Source: Bacteroidota bacterium (lineage in GTDB: Bacteria; Bacteroidota; Ignavibacteria; Kapaibacteriales; Kapaibacteriaceae). Taken from it: a stretch of DNA of 64,000 nucleotides. Below the pieces are notes generated by a model, which worked only from the letters and a program-made list of their open reading frames with translations, did not search any database and was not told the origin of the DNA. Of this stretch, positions 49,279 to 58,498 are shown one piece after another. The position numbers and the translations under genes are program-made. The DNA is taken from NCBI GenBank assembly GCA_018266735.1, contig JAFDZT010000004.1, forward strand, positions 1 through 64,000. The letters are read 5' to 3'. How positions within the stretch are numbered: position 1 is the stretch's first letter; the number at the start of each line of letters is the position of its first letter.

Positions 49279-51165
49279 ATGCGTGTTCTCCTCGCCTTCG
49301 TTCTCTGCCAAGCATTGCTTGTCAGCTCGGTCTTTGCCTGGGTGTACCCTGAGCATCGCGACATTGCCGTGCGCGCCGTCTTGAATCTGCAACCAAAGCA
49401 TCGAGTGGTACTGGATGCGTTATGGACACAGGCACGGCGTGGGTATGAGGATCGATTGACCATTCCGGTGGTCGACACAGCGCTGGGTTCTCAACGCACA
49501 GCCATCGACTTTGCTGCATGGTCCGGCATCTCGGGCGATCACTCATGCTCACCGCGACAAATGATGTCGACCGTGCTCACGTCGAGCTGGATCATCGACG
49601 TATCCAAGATCGCCGATGATCTGAAGACCAACCTTGCAGCCGCCACGCGACGTGATGAACGTGTGAATGCCTTGCGGGACTCGGACATTCGGCTGCAACG
49701 TGCCGACCCGGAGTATGCGACGCGGGCTGGATCGAACAATGTGCACTTCATGCTTCCGCGCTCAAGCGAGGTCGAGACCGCGGCCGAGTATGGAGAGAAG
49801 AGCATGAAGGAGTCCACCGATCTGAATGCCATCGGCGCCTACACCTTCTACCACATGAGCGCACTTGCAAAAGCCGACATGTTGCATGATGTGACATCGA
49901 TGTCCGATTCGACACGTCAGGCCCTTATCCTTGCCATGCTTGCCGATGAGGCCTTCGCTCTGCATTTCCTCGAGGACTGCTATTCATCGGGACATGTGGT
50001 GGGCACGTGGGGCAATGCCTCCTTGCGCAAAGGAACACATGACTATTACTGCGAACATGGCATGGAAACGGTGCGGTGGGATGGCCGCAGGATCGTGCTC
50101 AGCGGCGACGCCTACATGCGAGACGAGGATGTTCGACGAGCGGCAGAGGCCGTAACGCTGAGCTTGACGCAGGTGTTGGAGGCGACGCAAGGAAGTTTGC
50201 CGTTCTCTTCCACTATGCCCACTACCACACCCGCTCCTGATGCCTTCGATGTCTGCGTGAGCAACGTCATGCCTGCCTTGTCGCGAGAACGCTCCATCGC
50301 GAAGGACATCGTTGAGGTCTACAAGCCCTTGCCGGTACCCGGCCTTCGTGATGGGCTTGGCTCCTTGCCTCGGTTTCGTGCCGAACTTGGACCATTCATC
50401 GGAATTGCTCCCGCAGCAACGGTCTATGGCGTCAATGCGGGCTTCCAGGACCTGCAAACACGTCCGGGTTCGGTTGGAGGACTTGGTGTGGCCATCCGCT
50501 TCGGTCTGGGTCTTGAAGGTGTGATGAATGAAGCCGGCGATGGACTTGCCTTTCTCGACGTGGGATTCCGTCAAGACGCCCACAGCTCGATGTCGTTCTA
50601 TGATGGCGACGAGAAGAACCTCGGTGGTGGTCTCACGTCGGCCATTCCTGCTCGCAATGCCTTTACCGGCAGGATCCGCATGCCGTTCTGGCTGATCCCG
50701 GGCGACCTCATCCTTGCCGCCCCTCTGGCCCTCATCGATCCCGATGCCTATACGGCCATGGCCGTGATCGCCGGCAACGGGGGGCTGATCCCGTGGCAGA
50801 CCGGTCTCGCCACTTCGATCGGGCGCTTTCAGTTCATGCTTGGACGCGAGATAGGTGTTTCGTTCTTCGGGTACGGTGAAGAGGAGGATCGAGCCTTTGT
50901 GGCGACGCCAAATGCAAACGGTGATCTTGAGATCGGCGTGGTCTCGTTCCGGTCGATCCAGATCGAATTCCCGTTCCTGGAGTACCGGCCGTTCCGCTCA
51001 TTCTCCCTGGACCAAAGCTCGAGCCTGACGATCCAGTTGACGGCCGGTGCAGACATTCCCACGGTGGTCCACACGATCAGCCCTGCCACGTTGACCGATC
51101 CCACCTTCGACACTATCTATTACCTTGGAATTCGAGGCGTGTTCGACTGGCGCTCCTATTTCTAA
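49279..51165 (+). CDS. Zinc phospholipase C/P1 nuclease-like domain joined to a barrel-like C-terminal part
   Basis: A 628-residue exported protein: signal peptide (MRVLLAFVLCQALLVSSVFA) followed by WVYPEHRDIA. That N-terminal Trp/His, GDHSCSPRQM, YHMSALAKADML and ALHFLEDCYSSGHVVG give the histidine/Asp layout of zinc-dependent phospholipase C/S1-P1-type folds. From ~residue 350 the sequence becomes beta-rich (GVNAGFQDLQTRPGSVGGLGVAIRFGLGLEG, GRFQFMLGREIGVSFFG) and ends YLGIRGVFDWRSYF, as an outer-membrane barrel would. Substrate and exact fold are inferred; this may be a new family combining lipase-like and barrel parts. Confidence 0.75.
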   Translation: MRVLLAFVLCQALLVSSVFAWVYPEHRDIAVRAVLNLQPKHRVVLDALWTQARRGYEDRLTIPVVDTALGSQRTAIDFAAWSGISGDHSCSPRQMMSTVLTSSWIIDVSKIADDLKTNLAAATRRDERVNALRDSDIRLQRADPEYATRAGSNNVHFMLPRSSEVETAAEYGEKSMKESTDLNAIGAYTFYHMSALAKADMLHDVTSMSDSTRQALILAMLADEAFALHFLEDCYSSGHVVGTWGNASLRKGTHDYYCEHGMETVRWDGRRIVLSGDAYMRDEDVRRAAEAVTLSLTQVLEATQGSLPFSSTMPTTTPAPDAFDVCVSNVMPALSRERSIAKDIVEVYKPLPVPGLRDGLGSLPRFRAELGPFIGIAPAATVYGVNAGFQDLQTRPGSVGGLGVAIRFGLGLEGVMNEAGDGLAFLDVGFRQDAHSSMSFYDGDEKNLGGGLTSAIPARNAFTGRIRMPFWLIPGDLILAAPLALIDPDAYTAMAVIAGNGGLIPWQTGLATSIGRFQFMLGREIGVSFFGYGEEEDRAFVATPNANGDLEIGVVSFRSIQIEFPFLEYRPFRSFSLDQSSSLTIQLTAGADIPTVVHTISPATLTDPTFDTIYYLGIRGVFDWRSYF

Positions 51166-51180
51166 GAACACCTTCCCGGA

Positions 51181-51217
51181 AAAGAAAGAGCCCCGACACA
51201 CAAGTGCGTCGAGGCTC
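51181..51217 (-). terminator. Rho-independent terminator
   Basis: On the minus strand GAGCC-T-CGAC forms a stem with GTCG-G-GGCTC across a ~10-base loop (51188-51217), followed by TTTCTTT (51187-51181). It would end a minus-strand RNA and may also stop the convergent transcript of 49279-51165. Confidence 0.6.
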
Positions 51218-51360
51218 CATCATTGAGGGTTTCTCGCCACCAGGCGCGTTCCGGTCGCCTGACCGCAAGTACGCCCGGCAGATGTAACACACACACGCTA
51301 CCGAGCGGCGCCAATTCGGAGGAAATGGCCACGAGGGGAACATAGGTTCGTGCCCTTCAA
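51181..51360 (-). ncRNA. Candidate structured small RNA
   Basis: The ~240-base gap between the phospholipase-like gene and the ECF sigma gene carries no plausible reading frame. On the minus strand, a GC-rich stretch with stems such as GGCACGA/TCGTGGCC (near 51330-51352) ends at a clear terminator (51181-51217). The region upstream has a TAACCTTTG element near 51360, resembling the Bacteroidota -7 box. An independently transcribed ~180-nt RNA is plausible; size would fit 6S-type RNAs, but no defining sequence was recognised. Confidence 0.4.
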
Positions 51361-51407
51361 AGGTTACAGTTGTATCTTTTCCGCATGATTACTGAATGTA
51401 CCCCGCA

Positions 51408-51974
51408 ATGAAGGATCTGACGGTAGAGACGGACAACGAGTTGTTCGCCCGCATACAGAACGACGATGATGCACAAGCGTTTCGAGTCCTGTATGGTCGC
51501 TACAAACGGCGGATCTTTGCCTATTGCCTTCAGATCGTCAAGGATGAAGAGAGCGCAAAGGACGCTTTTCAGACAACGTTCGCAGCGGTGTATGAACAGC
51601 GGAAGAGCTACACGCCGGGAACATTCTCCGCATGGTTGTTCACCATCGCCAAGCGAACAGCGATGCGAGTTTGGTCAGAGCGACGTGTTGCGAATCTTCC
51701 GGCCGGTACGGAACCATTCGACACCGAAGAGCTGATCGACGAGCATGACGCCACAGAGGTGGACGTGTATCTGTACGAGGCACTTCGAAAGGCCATCAAC
51801 GGACTCGGTCCGGACTACAAGGAAGCTGTTGAATTGCGGTATTTTCAGGGATTGGCATTCGAAGAGATCGCCCAGACCCTTGGCATTTCCCTCTCGCTCG
51901 CAAAGGTGCGGGTAACGCGTGCAAAACAGATGTTGCAGCGATTGATGAATCTTGAACCGGATGATATATCATGA
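51408..51974 (+). CDS. ECF-family RNA polymerase sigma factor (module copy B)
   Basis: A 188-residue sigma factor with region 2 (AFRVLYGRYKRRIFAYCLQIVKDEESAKDAFQTTFAAVYEQ) and region 4 (AVELRYFQGLAFEEIAQTLGISLSLAKVRVTRAKQMLQ). It is clearly paralogous to the one at 25813-26373, sharing long identical stretches (ISLSLAKVRVTRAKQ). The stop overlaps the partner gene by four bases. ATG 51408 starts at the conserved region; 51396 adds four residues. Target promoters are unknown. Confidence 0.92.
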   Translation: MKDLTVETDNELFARIQNDDDAQAFRVLYGRYKRRIFAYCLQIVKDEESAKDAFQTTFAAVYEQRKSYTPGTFSAWLFTIAKRTAMRVWSERRVANLPAGTEPFDTEELIDEHDATEVDVYLYEALRKAINGLGPDYKEAVELRYFQGLAFEEIAQTLGISLSLAKVRVTRAKQMLQRLMNLEPDDIS

Positions 51975-52747
51975 ACAAGCCTGACCTGATCGAAGAGCTG
52001 ATGTCCACAAAGAAGCTCAATGCCTTCTTTGATGAGACCGAACGTTCCATGGTCACCATGATGGGCGCACCGGCAACCGAATCGGCTGCGCGCAGAGGTG
52101 TGTGGTGGATCGTTGGCGGGGCGGCAGGGCTGGCACTCATTGGTTCCACGGTTTGGATGACCCTTCGCTCCGACTCTTCGGATATGGCAACCGTGTCCAC
52201 AACCCGCACGGCCGCAGTGTCCGAGCAAGCACCGAACACCACCATGGCTCCCGTTCCGGCATCATCCGGCACAAACCAACGCGTTCAGATGAACACGCAG
52301 GCGATGCCTTCGGCCGCTCCTGTTCCAACGTCGACACAAGATGCCTCACGCCAAGCCGACCACATGATGATCGCTCAGGCAGATGCCACGCCTACGATCG
52401 AGTCCGCAACGCGACGCGAGATCGACAGCTTGTCCACGATGCTCGAGTCCATGCAATCTCCGTTGGACAAGGCACGCCTTGCCTATCAGATCGGTATCCG
52501 CCAGCGCCTGCATGGCGATGTTGATGCGGCCATCGCGTCGCTGGCAACAGCGCGCTCGCTTGCACAATCATCGCATGCTACCGTTCTGGAAGCGCGTTCG
52601 TTGGCCGAGCAATCTCGGTGCGAGGCAAAACGTGGACGGATCGGTGAAGCACAAACGCTTCTCGAGTCGGCCATTCGCCTTCTCTCGGATCGCAACGATT
52701 CCTTGCGTCAGCAATGGCGCATCGAACGGGATGCCCTCGCTCGTTGA
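51971..52747 (+). CDS. Single-TM partner of the ECF sigma factor, putative anti-sigma (copy B)
   Basis: A 258-residue protein: cytoplasmic start with KLNAFFDETERSMVTM, one helix (VWWIVGGAAGLALIGSTVWMTL), a long Ala/Thr/Ser/Pro-rich linker and a helical TPR-like end (LAYQIGIRQRLHGDVDAAIASLATARSLAQS). Shares the FFDE(S/T)E motif, helix and layout with the protein at 26370-26972. Anti-sigma activity is inferred from position and topology; no zinc motif is present. It ends 4 bases before the convergent gene. Confidence 0.7.
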   Translation: MNKPDLIEELMSTKKLNAFFDETERSMVTMMGAPATESAARRGVWWIVGGAAGLALIGSTVWMTLRSDSSDMATVSTTRTAAVSEQAPNTTMAPVPASSGTNQRVQMNTQAMPSAAPVPTSTQDASRQADHMMIAQADATPTIESATRREIDSLSTMLESMQSPLDKARLAYQIGIRQRLHGDVDAAIASLATARSLAQSSHATVLEARSLAEQSRCEAKRGRIGEAQTLLESAIRLLSDRNDSLRQQWRIERDALAR

Positions 52748-52751
52748 TCGT

Positions 52752-54692
52752 TCATTGATCTGACCGGACGATCATCATTCCATTGACGATGCGTCCCCAC
52801 GTAGCACCGTAACTGTGCAGCATATCTAGTTCCTCTGCCGTAAGGTCGAGCACTTCCGTCTTTCCCCATTTCAACGTATGGAATGCTGCATCGTGTGCTG
52901 AGCGCACTTCCGTGGTGGGCAGTGCCATGTACCGCTTCGTTCTCGTCGATCCCTCGTGCGAAACCTGCTGTAGAGTGATCCGGGCAGGTTCGGAGGCGAA
53001 CGATGTACTATCGTCCCCTCGTACCAACACTCGATAGAAGATCTCACTTCCCGACCCCATGGCCACGAGAACAGAATCGGGCACCATGAAGAGAATGCTC
53101 TCCGGTAGCTCACCCTGGCCGCCGATCGCGCCAATGGAACCTGCCTTCGTACTGAAGCCCACTTCCCATGATCGAACAGGTGCGTCCCCTTCTGCCCGTA
53201 AATGAATGCGGAGACTGCACGCTTCCGGCTGCACCGTCGACCACTGCTCACGCTGCATGGCCGTGTGCGCCTTCCCCGGGTCGATCGTCACCGTGCGTGC
53301 GTTCGACGCCGAGTCGTCGAGGAATTCAGCATCGAGCACTCGGATCTTCGACCGTGGCGCTCCGTGACGGACGAGATGGTCGACCACAGCGGCCACGCGT
53401 TGCTCTGCAAGGCTCGGATCTTCTGAGATGCTCGCACGTCCCCGCACGGTCACCGACGTCGATCGTGCGATCTCCTTGGCCCAATCATCGAGAAGACGGA
53501 ACTGCATGGCCGCGATCCTGCGTGCGAACGCGCCGCTCTCCCATGCCGTTGGCGGGGGTACCGAACGCGCATCATAGGACGAGAGGTCACTGGACCTTGG
53601 TGCAAAGTACACGGTCGATACAAGTGGCATCAGGAACTCATTTTCAAACTTCACGGTGCGGATCGAGATCCGCTCTCGCTCAACACCCTGCCGATCGACG
53701 AACATGGCACGAGCCTCGGCACGGATGAAGGCAGGTTCATGTGGCACACTGATCGTCGTCCGCTCTCGAAGGGCCACATGTCGAAGGATCACCTCGTCGC
53801 CAACGGCATCCACTGAATCCACTGCAAAGATGTTCGTGCTGGTCGAGCTGACGTCCGTAGCGGCCACCTCGACCACCGTCGTGTCGCGGATCCACAACGT
53901 GTCACGTTTGATCGGCCGGATCTTATCGAACGATGGTGCCACTCGCACGCCTGCCGAAACGGACCAAATGGTCCAATCGGCCGCACTCGAAATGCTCGAG
54001 ATCGGGATACGGAGTGTGACCTCCGGTTCGATTCGCACGCCCCCAAACTCCTTACCCGTTGTTCCAAACCCTACGGATACAGCGGGGACAAAACGCTGGA
54101 GACCGGGCAACGTACCCTCACTTTCGACGCGAACCGCCTGCCCACCAAGGTACACGCCCGGTGGATTCACCACCTGCTGTGTGGCCACGTACGAACCATC
54201 CAGCAAGATCTGCAGTGGCAGCCCAAGACGCATACGGAGCGGACCTGCCAACAATCGTACTGACGGCTCAATGGAGAGCGCGAACAAGGAAAGGTCGATG
54301 GTATGGCGAATGGTGGCAGGGACCGGAGAATCGTTGATGCTCAAGACGGTCGATTCATCCGAGATCACACTTCCGGAGAGGTAGGATCCGTGAAGTAGCA
54401 CGCTGGCACTGAACAGAGGTGAGAGGCGTTTGGCAACGCCACCTCCAAGTAAGGCCATCGGACCTACTTGCGATCGATAGGGTGAGTTCGCACCAGGGAT
54501 CCCCGGTACAGCAGAAAAATTGGGAGAATGGACCGAAGCTCCAACTCCGGCAACGCCGATCAGCTGGTATGGATAGATGGGTGAGGATCGATCTGGTTGC
54601 GCGGTGGCGGTCGCGAACACAACGCTCCAGAGGAGCGCTACAAGACCACAAATCTGAACGTAGCGGCTCCCCCGTTCGACCGTAGGATGCAC
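52752..54692 (-). CDS. Outer-membrane-type protein with OmpA-like segment (copy B of paired module)
   Basis: About 646 residues. The export signal (ICGLVALLWSVVFATATAQP) precedes a barrel-like region (GVGASVHSPNFSAVPGIPG, GGVRIEPEVTLRIPISSISSAADWTIWSVSAGVRV). An OmpA-like segment follows (RLLDDWAKEIARSTSVTVRGRASISEDPSLAEQRVAAVVDHLVRHG), with a C-terminal beta domain like copy A (SWEVGFSTKAGSIGAIGGQGELPE). The OmpA-like part could bind peptidoglycan. GTG 54692 is the only standard start giving a signal peptide, and overlaps the upstream gene by 55 bases. The same start difficulty occurs in copy A. Confidence 0.75.
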   Translation of the reverse strand: MHPTVERGSRYVQICGLVALLWSVVFATATAQPDRSSPIYPYQLIGVAGVGASVHSPNFSAVPGIPGANSPYRSQVGPMALLGGGVAKRLSPLFSASVLLHGSYLSGSVISDESTVLSINDSPVPATIRHTIDLSLFALSIEPSVRLLAGPLRMRLGLPLQILLDGSYVATQQVVNPPGVYLGGQAVRVESEGTLPGLQRFVPAVSVGFGTTGKEFGGVRIEPEVTLRIPISSISSAADWTIWSVSAGVRVAPSFDKIRPIKRDTLWIRDTTVVEVAATDVSSTSTNIFAVDSVDAVGDEVILRHVALRERTTISVPHEPAFIRAEARAMFVDRQGVERERISIRTVKFENEFLMPLVSTVYFAPRSSDLSSYDARSVPPPTAWESGAFARRIAAMQFRLLDDWAKEIARSTSVTVRGRASISEDPSLAEQRVAAVVDHLVRHGAPRSKIRVLDAEFLDDSASNARTVTIDPGKAHTAMQREQWSTVQPEACSLRIHLRAEGDAPVRSWEVGFSTKAGSIGAIGGQGELPESILFMVPDSVLVAMGSGSEIFYRVLVRGDDSTSFASEPARITLQQVSHEGSTRTKRYMALPTTEVRSAHDAAFHTLKWGKTEVLDLTAEELDMLHSYGATWGRIVNGMMIVRSDQ

Positions 54693-57340
54693 AAATAGAC
54701 GCCAGGAGAAAGTCTGGTGGGCAGCGTCGTGTGCACTTCGGTTTGCGTCGTCGTGGCGGTGGAAGTCCATGTGTCCAGCAAGTTACCAAGCTCATCGTAC
54801 ACAGAGAGGGTGGCACCCGGAGAAACTGTGTAGAGCCGGAAGATCGACGATGGTGTCACCGGATTGGGGTCGGCCGTGATGGCCGGCTGCCTCGGATCCC
54901 GACGCGCCACACGCGGATCCGGACCCTGCCATGCGTCGAGGACATCGATCACGGAATGGACGGCGGTATCGAGGACCATGTCTCCCAAATCGGTCGAGAA
55001 CAGAACGTCGTCGATGCTCACATCACTACTGTCCGCATCACCAATGCACGCCGTCATCTGCACGAGTGCCATGGTGTCCGATGTTCCGTCCCACGGTAGT
55101 GTGAGCCACACCGAACGCTCCGTGGAGGTCCCCACCGAAGAATCGATGGACGTTTGAACAGTGAGGATGGTCCGGCGGTAGGTGTATCGGAACGACACAG
55201 ATTCCACTCCGATCCGACGCAAGGAATCCAGTCCCTGTACAACACGCACCGGATAGGTGAACGACTGCCCAATGGCCGCAGACGCCCGAACGGCACCGAT
55301 GGCCACATTCATGGACGGACCCAATGGAACGGCCGTATCCTTACCGCATACCCCTGCAAGGCTTGCGGTCGCAGCCACGTTCTTATCACCCACCACTCTC
55401 ACGCTGCTTTGAAACGAACCTGTGTCGGCGGGTGCAAAACGCACCGGTACGCTTAGTGAACCGCTTGGTGCCAAGGTGATCGGAAGCGCAGGGTACGTTG
55501 GTGTGAACGGACCGGAAGCGTCGATCTCGATCTCGTTGATCTGCACCGGAACGTTCGATTCATTGGTGAGACGCACCATCCTGTCGCGGGTCTTTCCGAG
55601 ACGCACGATACCGTAGTTGATACTGGAAACGGTCACGCGAGGCGGCGGAGTGGTTGTGTCCTTCCCATTGCCGAACACGTCCACGTAGAACTTGGCATCC
55701 TTGGTCTTCACTTCGAGGGTCGTATGCATCGGTCCAGGTGCGGATGGTGTCCACCGTACCGTGATCGGCACTTCGTCTCGACTGAGTTGCACCCAGAAAG
55801 ATCGGGGAGGATTCACCTCGAACCCCGTGATGATCGGTGACGGCGTGATGTTCTCTACGAACATGGGGTACTGACTGTTCACGACGCGTGCAAGCGTGCT
55901 GTCGACCTTCGTGGTCCCAACCGGCACCGTTCCAAGATCGATGCGACTTGGTGCGAAGAACAACGACGGCAACAGACGCAACGTTGCCACGAAGCCCTCT
56001 GCAACGTTCATTGTGTCCGTACTCCGCGGCCGAATGGCCGTCTTCGATGTTGGCAGATCTCCCGACTCGGTCGAACCGACCATGATGAGCGTACCGGCCA
56101 AGGTCACCCAACTCCGATAGGCCACATCGGATCGCGTGCCATTGAGTTCATAGCGCTCTGTGACGGCATTCAGTCCTTTGTCGTACACAATGCTCCGTGC
56201 CGCACCATTGCTCGATCCGCTGACCACGATCCGTCCGGTGGGATCCAACGTGATGGAGCGTGCCAGCACGTGGTATGGATACGACAGTGAAAGCCCGAGG
56301 TCGTTCGTATCGATGTCGAGCGTCTGACGGATATTGCCGTTGCGTTCGATCGCCGAGATGAACCCATGCAACGGGGGTGGGCCCTTATAGCCGACCACGA
56401 AGAGCGTGCTATCTGCCGTTCTGCGAAGGATCACCTCATTGATCACATCGCCTCCCGGCTGCTGGTACACGGTGTCGAGGATGGGAACGAAGTTCCTGTT
56501 CAGTTTGAGCAAACGAATGTCGCCGAACACATCGGTGCTGGCATTCACACCAACGAACGTCACGCCATCGTCCCCGCGCTCGATGCAGGCCATGATGGCA
56601 TCGTTCTTCGGTCCGCCATCATAGGTGCAATACTCCACCTCGTCAAGGTTGTTCGTCATGATGATGGCGAAACCGTCCAAGCCACCCTTTTGTGTTTTCT
56701 GATAGGCGTTGTCGGTCACGGGAAGTGTGGATTCGCTGGTCGCCCCCGTGATGGCAACAGCGCCGCCATCCACGACCTGCACGCGAACGTTGTAGAACGC
56801 TCGCGAGAACAGGAAATGCATGGCGTTCTTGAGGCTGGACAGATCAGATGAAAGTCGGAGCACCACCACTCTGTCGTCGTCGGGATGTCCGGAACCAAGC
56901 GATGATGTGATCGGCAATGTGCGTGAGCTTGTGCGAAGCGACACCAACACGTTATCGTCCGGCTCAATGGCAATGCTCGTCGGATACTCATTGCCGTATC
57001 CACCGAAGTACGTGGAAGCGATCAGCTCCCCACGCGAGGTGATACGCGTGATGAAGAGATCCACGCCACGGTTCTTTGTCCGCTGCAGCGCATTCGGCGT
57101 GGTCTGAAGGTCTTCGGAATCCGTCCACCCGCACACGACGATATCACCGTTCGGTGCCTGCGTCACGCACGAGATGTAGTCGCGCCCGGTTGCTCCCCAG
57201 TACGTGAGCCGATCGATGCCAACGCGCTGCGCATGCGCTGCGGTGAACGCAACACAGAACATGGCCAAGATGGTAAGCGAGGTTCTCAAAAGACAAGCGG
57301 AATGGACCAAACTACGCACAGAGGGACGTTCCTCGTTCAT
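54638..57340 (-). CDS. Large secreted SBBP/choice-of-anchor D protein with sorting tail (copy B)
   Basis: A 900-residue exported protein. A basic N-terminus and signal peptide (SLTILAMFCVAFTAAHAQ) precede SBBP-type repeats (LTYWGATGRDYISCVTQAPNGDIVVCGWT, ASTYFGGYGNEYPTSIAIEPDD). Choice-of-anchor D Ig modules follow (RIDLGTVPVGTTKVDSTLARVVN, INYGIVRLGKTRDRMVRLTNESNVP), then a domain shared with copy A (FTYPVRVVQGLDSLRRIGVESVSFRYTYRRTIL). The C-terminal segment FRLYTVSPGATLSVYDELGNLLDTW to LSPGVYLCILRSNGG is sorting-domain-like. Shorter than copy A (1229 residues), mainly in the anchor-D section. Surface role only inferred. Confidence 0.85.
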   Translation of the reverse strand: MNEERPSVRSLVHSACLLRTSLTILAMFCVAFTAAHAQRVGIDRLTYWGATGRDYISCVTQAPNGDIVVCGWTDSEDLQTTPNALQRTKNRGVDLFITRITSRGELIASTYFGGYGNEYPTSIAIEPDDNVLVSLRTSSRTLPITSSLGSGHPDDDRVVVLRLSSDLSSLKNAMHFLFSRAFYNVRVQVVDGGAVAITGATSESTLPVTDNAYQKTQKGGLDGFAIIMTNNLDEVEYCTYDGGPKNDAIMACIERGDDGVTFVGVNASTDVFGDIRLLKLNRNFVPILDTVYQQPGGDVINEVILRRTADSTLFVVGYKGPPPLHGFISAIERNGNIRQTLDIDTNDLGLSLSYPYHVLARSITLDPTGRIVVSGSSNGAARSIVYDKGLNAVTERYELNGTRSDVAYRSWVTLAGTLIMVGSTESGDLPTSKTAIRPRSTDTMNVAEGFVATLRLLPSLFFAPSRIDLGTVPVGTTKVDSTLARVVNSQYPMFVENITPSPIITGFEVNPPRSFWVQLSRDEVPITVRWTPSAPGPMHTTLEVKTKDAKFYVDVFGNGKDTTTPPPRVTVSSINYGIVRLGKTRDRMVRLTNESNVPVQINEIEIDASGPFTPTYPALPITLAPSGSLSVPVRFAPADTGSFQSSVRVVGDKNVAATASLAGVCGKDTAVPLGPSMNVAIGAVRASAAIGQSFTYPVRVVQGLDSLRRIGVESVSFRYTYRRTILTVQTSIDSSVGTSTERSVWLTLPWDGTSDTMALVQMTACIGDADSSDVSIDDVLFSTDLGDMVLDTAVHSVIDVLDAWQGPDPRVARRDPRQPAITADPNPVTPSSIFRLYTVSPGATLSVYDELGNLLDTWTSTATTTQTEVHTTLPTRLSPGVYLCILRSNGGAATFRFVVL

Positions 57341-57360
57341 AGATGGTTCGCACGATACCG

Positions 57361-58497
57361 TTACAACACCAGCAGAACCGCGGCCAGGACGGCCATGGCA
57401 CCACTAAGCGCTAGGGCGGCCTGTGCCCCGAGGAACGTCCACACCAATCCCGTTAGGGCGCTTGCCAATACCATGGCAACGCTCTGGACCGCCGCATAGG
57501 TTCCGAGCGTGGTTCCGCGGGTCTCGGGTGGACAGAGGGTGCTCACATAGGCCTTGGCCACCCCCTCCGTCCCCGCCGCATACATACCGTAGACGGCGAA
57601 CAGCACGAAGCACCACGTGACGGAGGTCGCCATGGAGAAGCCGGTATAGACGGCACCGAACACCAGCAGACCTCCCACCAGTACCCGCTTCATTCCCACT
57701 CTGTCCGCCAAGTGTCCCATTGGGAACGATGCGATGGCGTAGACGATGTTGTAAAGGATGTAGGCGCCGATCACTTCCGTATCGGATCCGCCGATGCGCT
57801 TCATGTTCAAGAGCAGAAAGGTGTCGGCGCTGTTGAAGAGATAGAACAATGCCATCCGTGCCGTGAAGGACCGCATCGTAGGCGATAGCGACGACCACGA
57901 CCATATCCCACCCTTGCCACCCTGCCGCCGTACCACGCTTCCCTTGGCCTCACGAACACCGAACAGCAAGGCCACGGCGATCGCTCCGGGAATGAGTGTG
58001 AGGAGGAAGAGCCCTTGATAGTTGGAGGGGAAGGCGGCAAGAAAAAGAAGGGCGAGGAGCGGACCGATGACAGCGCCGGCCGTATCCATGGCGCGATGGA
58101 ATCCGAACACGCGGGCACGCGTTTCTGTGGTGGATGCATCGGCCAGCATGGCATCGCGGGCGCCGGTGCGCACTCCCTTTCCCAAGCGTTCGAGCGACCG
58201 TGTTGCCAACACCCACCACCACGATGTGAAGAGTACGAGAAGGGGCTTCGCAATGGCGCTGAGCGCATAGCCCGCGCGCACGAACGGAAGTCGTTTGCCG
58301 ACAACGTCGGACCGGGCTCCGAGATAGGCCTTACTCAGCCCGGTGACCGCTTCGGCAATGCTTTCCAAGATGCCGATGAACAGCGCAGAGTAACCGATGG
58401 AACGGAGATAGACCGGGATGACAGGATAGAGCATCTCGCTCGCAATGTCGGTGAAGAGACTGACGAACGAGAGCAAGATGACGACGCGTGAGAGCAT
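57361..58497 (-). CDS. MFS transporter
   Basis: A 378-residue inner-membrane transporter with about 12 helices. The first pair carries VSLFTDIASEMLYPVIPVYLRSIGYSALFIGI and the loop-2/3 motif YLGARSDVVGKRLPFVRAGY (a variant of the MFS G-X-X-X-D-R-X-G-R). The second half has YNIVYAIASFPMGHLADRVGMKRVLVGG, the same motif repeated. The substrate is unknown. Its 5' neighbour, the small secreted protein ending at 58499, lies one base away on the same strand, so co-transcription is likely. Confidence 0.88.
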   Translation of the reverse strand: MLSRVVILLSFVSLFTDIASEMLYPVIPVYLRSIGYSALFIGILESIAEAVTGLSKAYLGARSDVVGKRLPFVRAGYALSAIAKPLLVLFTSWWWVLATRSLERLGKGVRTGARDAMLADASTTETRARVFGFHRAMDTAGAVIGPLLALLFLAAFPSNYQGLFLLTLIPGAIAVALLFGVREAKGSVVRRQGGKGGIWSWSSLSPTMRSFTARMALFYLFNSADTFLLLNMKRIGGSDTEVIGAYILYNIVYAIASFPMGHLADRVGMKRVLVGGLLVFGAVYTGFSMATSVTWCFVLFAVYGMYAAGTEGVAKAYVSTLCPPETRGTTLGTYAAVQSVAMVLASALTGLVWTFLGAQAALALSGAMAVLAAVLLVL

Positions 58498-58498
58498 C

